A stretch of DNA of 11,215 nt from Chloroflexota bacterium (lineage in GTDB: Bacteria > Chloroflexota > UBA6077 > FW602-bin22 > JACPQP01): assembly GCA_016190465.1 (NCBI GenBank), contig JACPQP010000337.1, positions 1-11,215 on the forward strand, given 5' to 3'. Made by a program: the position numbers and the translations under genes. Below the pieces are notes generated by a model, which had not been told where the DNA came from, did not search any database, and worked only from the letters and a program-made list of their open reading frames with translations. Shown here one piece after another: positions 5,445 to 11,215 of this stretch. Numbering within the stretch: position 1 is the first letter of the stretch; every line of letters begins with the position of its first letter.

Positions 5445-6343
5445 GACTTGGCATCTGGGGCATGGTCCCCGGCAACCCCCGCGAGATCGATGCGGCCACG
5501 GTCCGTCGGATTCGCGATTGGGGGTTCTCCGGAGTCGCGGTGGCCTTCAACGAAGATCACCACGGGATCGACGCGGCGCTCTGCCACCAGATCAAGACAC
5601 TGTTCGCCGACGGCGGCGTGGAGCCGGTCCAGCTCGGCGCGTGGATGGCTCCCGTGATCAACCGCGATCCCGACAAGATGGCGTGGGCCGCCGACCAGCG
5701 GCGGGAGGTGATCCGCGTTGCCAGTGCGATCGGCTTCCGGTCGGTCTCGTTCGGGAGCGGCACGCTGAGCCCGCGGGGCGAATCCGGGTTCGGTTGCGGG
5801 ATGAAAGCCTGGTATCCGGACCGGCGGAACTACGGGCAGGAAGCCTTCGACCTGACTGTCGGGGGACTCAAAGAGATGGCCAGCGTGGCCGAGGACTACG
5901 GCATCTACGTGTCGCTCGAGTGCCAGATGTTCTCGGTGCTGTCGTCACCCGAGCGCACGCGCGCGGTGATCGACGCCGTGGGGTCCCCGCGGGTGAAGCT
6001 GACCATCGACCCGATCAACTGGCTCGGGCCACGCGAGTACTTCGACAGTGGGGCCACGATCGAGCGCATGTTCGACGTGCTGGGTCAGCGGATCCTCGAC
6101 GCCCACGCCAAGGACGTGAAGCTCGAGGACCACGTGAACGTCCACATGCCGGAGACCTACGTCGGCAACGGCGGCCTGGACTTCGTCACCCTGCTGCGGC
6201 GGCTCGATGCCCACGGGGCCCAGCGGGCCCATCGGCCGGAGGTCTACCTCATCATCGAGCACGCGCCGCTTGACCTGATCCCGAAGGCTCGGGAGAACCT
6301 GCTCGCCTTCGCTTGCGAAGCCGGAGTCACATTCGAGTGCTGA
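5441..6343 (+). CDS. Sugar isomerase/epimerase-like TIM-barrel protein (AP endonuclease family 2 fold)
   Basis: About 300 aa, cytosolic, xylose isomerase-like TIM barrel. Relatives interconvert keto-sugars or act as epimerases, isomerases or dehydratases with a divalent metal. The expected metal ligands are visible at strand ends: Glu160 (S-L-E-C-Q), Asp190 (T-I-D-P-I-N-W), His222 (D-A-H-A-K-D) and Glu273 (I-I-E-H-A-P), plus the G-N-G-G-L-D-F loop (242-248) near the C-terminus. Start ATG 5441 has GGAGGT (5429-5434) 6 nt upstream and overlaps the regulator's stop by 4 nt. The stop codon lies inside a heptad repeat array that begins at 6335, so the last residues (F-E-C) may have been shaped by the repeat. 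The substrate is unknown; the neighbours imply a carbohydrate or polyol. Confidence 0.85.
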   Translation: MRLGIWGMVPGNPREIDAATVRRIRDWGFSGVAVAFNEDHHGIDAALCHQIKTLFADGGVEPVQLGAWMAPVINRDPDKMAWAADQRREVIRVASAIGFRSVSFGSGTLSPRGESGFGCGMKAWYPDRRNYGQEAFDLTVGGLKEMASVAEDYGIYVSLECQMFSVLSSPERTRAVIDAVGSPRVKLTIDPINWLGPREYFDSGATIERMFDVLGQRILDAHAKDVKLEDHVNVHMPETYVGNGGLDFVTLLRRLDAHGAQRAHRPEVYLIIEHAPLDLIPKARENLLAFACEAGVTFEC

Positions 6344-6377
6344 GTACTGAGTGCTGAGTACTGAGTGCTGCGCACTC
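6335..6377 (+). repeat. Heptad tandem repeat GAGTRCT
   Basis: Five consecutive heptamers alternate GAGTGCT and GAGTACT (6335-6369), followed by GCGCACTC, which can pair back with GAGTGC. The stop codon of the isomerase-like gene (6341-6343) is within the first two units. The same heptamer appears on the opposite strand at 8210-8230. It looks like a simple-sequence or REP-like intergenic element. Confidence 0.8.
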
Positions 6378-6645
6378 CGTTCAGGGAGTCAGCCCGTGAG
6401 AAGCGGCGTTGACGCGTCCTCAGCCTACAGTAGGTCGGCCCGGGGGCCACCGTCTGGCGAGCACGCCGATTGGGCGATTGGCTGGCCTAACCGTGGCTGC
6501 TCGGACCGCCGGCCCACTACGCCGGCCTCCCGACGTCGTGCCCGGTCGGCGGACCGGGTGGGGCCGAAACAGATAGACATGCAAATAGACTGCTGGCAGA
6601 ACCGACGCGTCGCACAGCGACAAGATAGCTGATAAGGAGTGGACC
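6378..6645 (+). other. Noncoding leader region of the ABC operon
   Basis: No credible gene is seen in this gap of about 270 nt. It holds a perfect 7-bp GC hairpin, CCCGGTC-GGCG-GACCGGG (6541-6558), and two GCCGGC palindromes (6508-6513, 6521-6526) that can pair. Weak promoter-like boxes are TTGACG (6409-6414) with TAGGTC 16 bp on, and TAGACT (6586-6591) without a good -35. The Shine-Dalgarno AAGGAG (6634-6639) is 6 nt before the lipoprotein ATG. A separate promoter or a structured 5' leader is plausible but not demonstrated. Confidence 0.4.
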
Positions 6646-8136
6646 ATGGGAGCACCTGTCATCCGTCGTCGGGCCCTTCTCCAGAGCATTGCCTCGGTCG
6701 GCGCCGTGAGCGTCATCGGGGCGCTAGCCGCCTGCGCCCCGGCGCCGACGCCCACGCCGCCGCCGCCGACCAAGGCGCCAGCGCCAGCCGCGCCAGCGCC
6801 CACGCAGGCGCCCGCCGCGGCGCCGAAGCCCGCTGCTCCGACGGCAGCCCCAACCGCGGCGCCCAAGCCTGCTGCTCCGACGGCAGCCCCAACTGCGGCG
6901 CCCAAGCCAACTGTGGCCGCCCAGGCGCCGGCGAAGGCCCCTGGCGAGGCAATCGTCTGGGCCCCGGTCGGCACCGATCATTACATGAAGGCCGCCGGCA
7001 AGGAGTTCATGGCCCGGAACCCCAATATCAAGCTCACCTTCGACGCCCCGGGGGGCATCATCAACAAGTACGCCACCGCACTCACCGCCGGAGTCGATCT
7101 GCCCGACGTGTCGTTCCTGTTCGACACGCACGTGCCGATCTACTACCAGGGCCTCTGGGACCTGACGACGCTCATCAAGCCGTACGCCAAAGACATGATC
7201 GCCTTCAAGCTCCAGATCGTCACCGTGCAGGGTAAGACGTACTCCGTGCCCTGGGACACCGGACCATGCGTGATGTACTACCGCCGTGACATCTGCGCGA
7301 AGGCCGGCGTCGATCCCGAGAAGATTCTGACCTACGACGACCTGCTGGCTGCCGGCCAGAAGGTCAAGGAGGCGACGGGCGGCAAGTCTCGGCTCCTGAA
7401 CCTCGAGCAGAGCCCCGTGACCGCGACGAACTGGGTCGAGATGTTCGCCTCCCAGGATGGGGTCAGCCTGTTCAACCGGGAGAACAAGTACCAGATCAAG
7501 ACCCCCGAGTTCACGCGGGCGCTGAACTACCTGGAGACGGTCCGCAAGAGCGACCTGGGCATCCGCCGCACGTGGAACACTCCGGCCTACTTCAAGGCTT
7601 TCCTGGATGGCGAGGTCGTGTTCCACCCGTATGCCTCCTGGTGGGCCAACTTCGTTCCGCCGAATCTGAAGGAGCTCAACGGGCAGTTCGGCGCTGTGAA
7701 GCTGCCCGCCTTCGTCAAGGGCGGCGGCACGTCGGCGAACATGGGCGGCTCGACGTGGGCCATCGCGCAGAAGGCCAAGAACCGCGAGAACGGCTGGGCC
7801 TACCTGGAATTCGCCATGCTCACCAAGGAAGGCTGGCTGGCGCAGCTCCGGGCCGAGGGCTCCGCCGGCGTCCTGCCATCGTACATCCCCGCGTACGACG
7901 ACCCGTTCTTCGAGCGGCCGGTCGAGTTCTTCGGCGGCCAGAAGCTCTGGAAGCTCTGGATGGAGGTCGCCAAGAGCCTGCCCTCGACGGTCTGGTTCCC
8001 GCCCTTCTGGTCTGAGGCGAATGGCATCATCGGCAACCACTTCCAGGCCATGTTCGACGGCAAGAAGACGGTCGAGCAGGTCCAGAACGACTCCGCCGCC
8101 GAGCTCAAGCAGAAGATCAAAGAGGCCGTGATCTGA
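6646..8136 (+). CDS. ABC-transporter solute-binding lipoprotein (family 1, carbohydrate type)
   Basis: Extracytoplasmic binding protein that delivers substrate to the permeases encoded next. 496 aa. The N-terminus has RRRALLQ (a Tat-like twin-arginine start), a hydrophobic stretch, and a lipobox A-L-A-A-C with the lipidated Cys at residue 30. Residues 31-98 form an Ala/Pro/Thr tether with two perfect copies of a 13-residue unit, AAPKPAAPTAAPT (58-83), and a partial third. The mature bilobal domain (about 101-496) shows family 1 hallmarks: an early strand A-I-V-W, Y-x-V-P-W-D (hinge entry), M-Y-Y-R-R-D, T-Y-D-D-L-L, A-F-L-D-G-E-V-V-F, a G-G-S-T-W-A-I motif, and an aromatic-rich C-terminal half suited to sugar stacking. 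Start ATG 6646 with AAGGAG 6 nt upstream. The substrate is not identifiable; sugar, polyol or oligosaccharide is likely. Confidence 0.93.
   Translation: MGAPVIRRRALLQSIASVGAVSVIGALAACAPAPTPTPPPPTKAPAPAAPAPTQAPAAAPKPAAPTAAPTAAPKPAAPTAAPTAAPKPTVAAQAPAKAPGEAIVWAPVGTDHYMKAAGKEFMARNPNIKLTFDAPGGIINKYATALTAGVDLPDVSFLFDTHVPIYYQGLWDLTTLIKPYAKDMIAFKLQIVTVQGKTYSVPWDTGPCVMYYRRDICAKAGVDPEKILTYDDLLAAGQKVKEATGGKSRLLNLEQSPVTATNWVEMFASQDGVSLFNRENKYQIKTPEFTRALNYLETVRKSDLGIRRTWNTPAYFKAFLDGEVVFHPYASWWANFVPPNLKELNGQFGAVKLPAFVKGGGTSANMGGSTWAIAQKAKNRENGWAYLEFAMLTKEGWLAQLRAEGSAGVLPSYIPAYDDPFFERPVEFFGGQKLWKLWMEVAKSLPSTVWFPPFWSEANGIIGNHFQAMFDGKKTVEQVQNDSAAELKQKIKEAVI
6817..6909 (+). repeat. In-frame 39-bp tandem repeat encoding the lipoprotein tether
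   Basis: Two 39-bp units (6817-6855, 6856-6894) and a 15-bp partial third encode AAPKPAAPTAAPT. Units differ only at synonymous positions, so this is a recent internal duplication in a flexible linker. Length variation between strains would be expected. Confidence 0.8.
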
Positions 8137-8148
8137 GCCGAGCACCGA

Positions 8149-8185
8149 GTGCGTAGGGGCACCCCCCTGTGGGTGCCCTACGCAC
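8149..8185 (+). terminator. Stem-loop between binding-protein and permease genes
   Basis: GTGCGTAGGGGCACCC (8149-8164) pairs with GGGTGCCCTACGCAC (8171-8185) with one bulged G and a 6-nt loop. It begins 12 nt after the binding-protein stop and has no T tract. Stem-loops here are common in ABC operons and usually stabilise the binding-protein mRNA or cause partial termination, giving excess binding protein over permease. The direct repeat GCACCGAGTG at both edges shows it may also be part of a repeat element. Confidence 0.5.
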
Positions 8186-8186
8186 C

Positions 8187-8230
8187 GAGTGCTGAGGGCT
8201 GAGTTGCTCAGTACTCAGTACTCAGTACTC
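8187..8230. repeat. Heptad repeat array folding into an imperfect hairpin
   Basis: GAGTGCT and GAGGGCT (8187-8200), then GAG, TTG, CTC, and three perfect AGTACTC heptamers (8210-8230). The right half is the reverse complement of the left with a few G-U-compatible differences, so the whole could fold as a hairpin. AGTACTC is the reverse complement of the GAGTACT heptad found at 6335-6369. The array ends 16 nt before the permease ATG and abuts its Shine-Dalgarno. Confidence 0.75.
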
Positions 8231-8246
8231 GTGAGAGGAGTGGCCT

Positions 8247-9191
8247 ATGAGCACCCATGGTGCCGCCGCGGCGGCCCAGCGCCCCGGCCGTGGAACCTGG
8301 ATCGGTCGCTTCCGCGCCTGGCTCGGGGGCAGCTATGCCCCCTACATCTTCCTGTTGTCCTGGTTCCTGGCCTTCGCTGCCTTCATGGCCTACCCGATCG
8401 GCTACGCCCTCTGGCTCAGCTTCTACTCGTGGCGGGGCGTTGGCCCGCCGGAGCCGGTCGGGCTCGAGAACTACGTCTACGTCCTCACCGACGTGAGCAC
8501 CTTCTGGCTTTCCATCGGCAACTCCGCCTACCTCTGGGCAGCCATCGTCCCGGCCCAGACCTTCGGCGGCCTCATCCTGGCCGTCGTCGTCAACGGCGCC
8601 CGGCTGCGTGGCCGAGGGCTATTCAGGACCACCTTCTTCCTGCCCGGCGTCATCTCGCTGGTGGTGATCGGGGTCGTCGCCCGCATCATGTTCGAGCGCT
8701 CCAACGGCGTGGTCAACGCCTTTCTCGAGGCGGTGGGCATCTCGCCCATCGGCTGGCTGGAGGACACCGACTGGTCCAAACCGACCTTCGCCCTGATCTC
8801 CCTCTGGCGCTACACGGGCTACACGATGGTGCTGATGCTCGCCGGTCTCCAGAACATCTCCATCGAGCTGTACGAGGCGGCACGGGTAGACGGCGCCGGA
8901 ACGGTGCGCTCGTTCGTGCACATCACCGTCCCCCTCATGCGGCGGATCATCCTGTTCTGCTTGATCATCGGCACCATCGGCTGCTTTCAGATGTTCGCCG
9001 AGCCGTACCTGATCACGCAGGGCGGGCCGCAGAACTCGAGCCTGACCGCCGGCCTCTACCTGTTCAACCAGATGGGGAACGCGCGGCTGGGACGGGCGTC
9101 AGCCACCACGTTCCTCCTGCTCGCGGTGATGCTGGCCGTCTCGCTGCTGATGCTGCGCGTCGGGAGGGACACCAGTGAAGCCAAGAGCTGA
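8247..9191 (+). CDS. ABC transporter permease, MalF/UgpA type
   Basis: Inner-membrane subunit of a carbohydrate-type ABC importer, 314 aa. About six transmembrane helices (approximately 33-56, 94-116, 127-149, 181-203, 232-254, 284-304). The cytoplasmic EAA loop that docks the ATPase is clear: Y-E-A-A-R-V-D-G-A-G, with the downstream I-T-V-P (about 209-229). The A-E-P-Y-L-I-T-Q-G-G-P-Q-N-S-S segment (251-265) is characteristic of MalF-like sugar permeases. Start ATG 8247 has GAGAGGAG 6 nt upstream. The 3' end overlaps the next permease gene by 17 nt, so the two are translationally coupled. Confidence 0.93.
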   Translation: MSTHGAAAAAQRPGRGTWIGRFRAWLGGSYAPYIFLLSWFLAFAAFMAYPIGYALWLSFYSWRGVGPPEPVGLENYVYVLTDVSTFWLSIGNSAYLWAAIVPAQTFGGLILAVVVNGARLRGRGLFRTTFFLPGVISLVVIGVVARIMFERSNGVVNAFLEAVGISPIGWLEDTDWSKPTFALISLWRYTGYTMVLMLAGLQNISIELYEAARVDGAGTVRSFVHITVPLMRRIILFCLIIGTIGCFQMFAEPYLITQGGPQNSSLTAGLYLFNQMGNARLGRASATTFLLLAVMLAVSLLMLRVGRDTSEAKS

Positions 9192-10101
9192 GCTTGTGAG
9201 CGCCGAGGTCCCGAGCGCCAGGGCGATGATGGCGACAACCGCTCGGTCGCGCGTGAGGGCGCCGCGCCTCGGCAGCACGCTGCTGCTGCTGGCGGGCTAC
9301 GTCGTGCTCCTCGCCGGGCTGGCCATCACCGTGGCCCCCCTGCTCTGGATGCTCCTGGCGTCGGTCAAGCCCCACTCGCAGATCATCGCCAATCCCCTCG
9401 CCTTCGACCTGCGGCAGGTCACGTTGGAGAACGTCACCAGGGTGTTCGAGAAGACGACGCTGCTCAGGGGCTTCCTCAACTCGGCGCTGATCTCCGGCAG
9501 CCACGTCGCAGCGGAGCTCTTCTTCTGCTCTCTGGGCGGGTTCGCCCTCGCCAAGTACGAGTTCAGGGGCAAGGACGTCATCTTCCGCATCATGCTCGCC
9601 ACCATGATGATCCCTGGCCTCGTGATGATCGTGCCGCTGTTCCTGGTCATCGCCAGGCTGGGGCTACTCAACACGTACGTGGGAGTCATCCTCCCGGGCG
9701 TGGTCGGCGCCTTCGGCATCTTCTGGATGCGCCAGATCATCGCCGACGTCCCCAATGAGCTCCTCGACGCCGCCCGGATCGACGGCTGCGGCGACTTCCA
9801 GATCTATCGTCGGATCGTGGTTCCGGTCATTGTCCCTGGGTTGACCGCGCTGGGCATCTTTACCTTTATGGGCTCCTACAACAACTTCCTCTGGCCCTTG
9901 ATCGTCCTGCGCAGCGAATCCATGTACACGGTGCAGCTCGTCGTGGCCAACATGAGCACGGCGACCAATACGGCGTGGTTCGACTTCTGGGGGATGATCA
10001 TCGCCGGCTCGACGCTGGCCTCTCTGCCCGTCGTGCTGCTCTTCCTCTTCTTCCAGCGCTTCTTCATCTCCGGGATCCTGGCAGGGAGTATCAAGGGGTA
10101 A
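9175..10101 (+). CDS. ABC transporter permease, MalG/UgpE type
   Basis: Partner membrane subunit, 308 aa. About six helices, an EAA loop E-L-L-D-A-A-R-I-D-G-C-G...V-V-P (about 195-217), the F-L-W-P-L segment (238-242), and the typical C-terminus F-I-S-G-I-L-A-G-S-I-K-G. Start GTG 9175 is chosen because GGGAGGG (9162-9168) lies 6 nt upstream. ATGs at 9226 and 9229 lack a good ribosome site, though choosing one would remove the roughly 17-residue poorly conserved extension. No ABC ATPase gene follows; the next gene is a dehydrogenase, so a shared ATPase is inferred. Confidence 0.92.
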   Translation: MKPRAELVSAEVPSARAMMATTARSRVRAPRLGSTLLLLAGYVVLLAGLAITVAPLLWMLLASVKPHSQIIANPLAFDLRQVTLENVTRVFEKTTLLRGFLNSALISGSHVAAELFFCSLGGFALAKYEFRGKDVIFRIMLATMMIPGLVMIVPLFLVIARLGLLNTYVGVILPGVVGAFGIFWMRQIIADVPNELLDAARIDGCGDFQIYRRIVVPVIVPGLTALGIFTFMGSYNNFLWPLIVLRSESMYTVQLVVANMSTATNTAWFDFWGMIIAGSTLASLPVVLLFLFFQRFFISGILAGSIKG

Positions 10102-10173
10102 CATGCAAGAGCCCGCGCCCCCAACTGCTGGCTTTCAAACCAGAGAACGCACAAGCAAGAAAAGGAGGCTCAC

Positions 10174-10929
10174 GTGAAACTGGCCGGGAAAGTCGCGCTG
10201 ATCACCGGGGCCAGCCGGGGCATCGGACGGGGGATCGCCGAGGTGTTCGCCGAGGAGGGGGCGGACGTCGCGGTGAACTACGTCCAGAATGCCGAGAAGG
10301 CCGAGGAGACCGTCGCGCTGGTGCGCGAGCGGGGCCGCCGGGCCATCGCCGCCAAAGCCGATGTCGCCAGCGGCGCCGAGGTCGAGGCGATGGTCGACCG
10401 GGTCTGGAACGAGCTGGGCCCCATCGATGTCCTGGTGAACAACGCCGGCATCGAGACGATCGTCCCCTTCCTGGAGTTGACCGAGGAGCAGTGGCATCGG
10501 CTAACCGATGTGAACCTGAAGGGCGAGTTCCTCTGCGCCCAGGTGGTGGCCCGCAAGATGGTGGCCGCCGGTCGGAAGGGGGCCATCGTCAACATTGGCT
10601 CCATCCAGGCTGCCAAGGTGCTGCCGGGCCGGACCCACTACGCGCCGACCAAGCTCGGGATCGAAGCGCTGACGCGCAACGTGTCTGCCGAGCTCGCCGA
10701 GTATGGCATCCGGGTGAACTGCGTTCACCCGGGGTACTTCGACACGGACATGACCGCCTGGATACTGAAGCGGCCTGACCTCCTGCCGGGGATCCTGGCC
10801 CAGATCTCGCTGGGCCGCGCCGGCGTGCCCCGCGAGATCGGCACGGTCGCGGCCTTCTTCGCCTCCGACGAGGCGAGCTACATCACCGGCCAGTCGATCT
10901 TCGTCGACGGAGGTTGGGTTGGCAAATAG
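10174..10929 (+). CDS. Short-chain dehydrogenase/reductase (classical SDR)
   Basis: Cytosolic NAD(P)-dependent oxidoreductase of 251 aa, the classical SDR length. Rossmann motif TGASRGIG (11-18), Asp63, NNAG (89-92), Asn114, Ser143, and catalytic Tyr156/Lys160 (Y-A-P-T-K) form a complete active-site tetrad. The P-G-Y-F-D-T-D segment (186-192) and the C-terminal ITGQSIFVDGGW are typical of the FabG/glucose dehydrogenase group. Arg15 in the glycine motif, and no acidic residue at the end of beta-2 (V-N-Y), suggest NADP(H) preference. Start GTG 10174 has AAAGGAGG (10161-10168) 5 nt upstream. Being behind sugar-transporter genes, it is more likely a sugar/polyol or sugar-acid dehydrogenase than fatty-acid FabG. 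The substrate is not determined. Confidence 0.92.
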   Translation: MKLAGKVALITGASRGIGRGIAEVFAEEGADVAVNYVQNAEKAEETVALVRERGRRAIAAKADVASGAEVEAMVDRVWNELGPIDVLVNNAGIETIVPFLELTEEQWHRLTDVNLKGEFLCAQVVARKMVAAGRKGAIVNIGSIQAAKVLPGRTHYAPTKLGIEALTRNVSAELAEYGIRVNCVHPGYFDTDMTAWILKRPDLLPGILAQISLGRAGVPREIGTVAAFFASDEASYITGQSIFVDGGWVGK

Positions 10930-10989
10930 CCGACCTCCGAGATCCGCGAAACGGTGGGTGGGATCTAGAAAGTGGGAGGACATAGAGCG

Positions 10990-11215
10990 ATGCTGCGTGT
11001 TGGAGTGGTCGGCTGTGGCCCGATCGGGCTGAGGCACGCCCGCAGCTACCAGTCTCATCCGGATGCCCGGCTGACCTGCGTCTGCGACGTCGCCAAGGAA
11101 CGGGCCGACAGCCTGTTCCGCAGCGTGCGCACCCCCGACCAGGCGCGCGCGGCGGCGCGGAAGCTCGGCTTCCAGGTCCCCACGTACCGGCACGTGATCG
11201 GGGAACGCGCCTATC
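10990..11215 (+). CDS. Gfo/Idh/MocA-family oxidoreductase, N-terminal part
   Basis: The first 75 codons are present; the gene runs off the window. The N-terminus, M-L-R-V-G-V-V-G-C-G-P-I-G-L-R-H-A, is the dinucleotide-binding GxGxxG motif (8-13) of Gfo/Idh/MocA enzymes. Asp33 ends beta-2 (V-C-D-V), favouring NAD(H). Start ATG 10990 has GGGAGGA (10974-10980) 9 nt upstream. Residues 43-60 (F-R-S-V-R-T-P-D-Q-A-R...K-L-G) make the stretch between beta-2 and the next conserved Y-region longer than usual. The family oxidises sugars, inositols and related compounds, fitting the cluster. Confidence 0.8.
   Translation, partial: MLRVGVVGCGPIGLRHARSYQSHPDARLTCVCDVAKERADSLFRSVRTPDQARAAARKLGFQVPTYRHVIGERAY

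Noticed and set aside
6724..8145. Long minus-strand ORF opposite the binding-protein gene
   Set aside because: Low-complexity Arg/Gly and Leu/Asp shadow translation. The plus-strand lipoprotein is unambiguous.
8189..9178. Alternative long plus-strand frame over the first permease
   Set aside because: An Arg/Gly/Pro-rich shadow. The ATG 8247 frame has six transmembrane helices and the EAA loop.

Overview
The window is GC-rich bacterial chromosome with short intergenic gaps, many GTG starts, strong purine Shine-Dalgarno sequences and several families of small intergenic repeats. The proteins suggest a Gram-positive-type or deep-branching, high-GC bacterium. A Chloroflexota lineage (Thermomicrobia/Sphaerobacter-like) is my best guess, based on a LytR-CpsA-Psr protein, a group III-like phosphofructokinase, an Ala/Pro/Thr-tethered lipoprotein binding protein and heptad intergenic repeats. 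This is inference, because the window contains no rRNA or marker gene.

Left part (1-4402): a LytR-CpsA-Psr cell-envelope protein (172-1632, +), an approximately 500-nt gap, a 6-phosphofructokinase (2136-3218, +), and a convergent PLP-dependent trans-sulfuration/methionine gamma-lyase-type enzyme (3143-4402, -) whose 3' end overlaps the phosphofructokinase gene by 76 bp. The 500-nt gap is not empty. On the minus strand it holds a near-consensus promoter (TTGACA, 17 bp, TATAAA), a strong Shine-Dalgarno followed by an 18-codon ORF with two Trp codons, several hairpins, and a strong GC hairpin followed by a T-rich tract. Together these look like a self-contained, about 280-nt structured transcript. 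It is the most interesting unexplained object in the window.

Middle (4403-4733): a divergent intergenic region. It contains a 13-bp inverted repeat in the 5' region of the PLP-enzyme gene, a 49-nt near-perfect hairpin repeat, and a consensus-like promoter (TTGACA, 17 bp, TAGACT). A 17-bp inverted repeat lies over the predicted transcription start of the GntR-type regulator.

Right part (4734-11215, all +): a catabolic/transport cluster. It runs GntR/FCD regulator, sugar isomerase/epimerase-like TIM barrel, extracellular sugar-type binding lipoprotein, two MalF/MalG-type permeases, SDR dehydrogenase, and the start of a Gfo/Idh/MocA oxidoreductase cut by the window edge. The inferred logic is regulated uptake of a sugar, polyol or sugar acid by an ABC importer, followed by oxidation and isomerisation in the cytoplasm. 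No ABC ATPase is present, so a shared ATPase elsewhere, or one beyond the right edge, must power the importer. Two arrays of the same 7-bp repeat in opposite orientation flank the binding-protein gene, and a stem-loop lies between it and the permeases.
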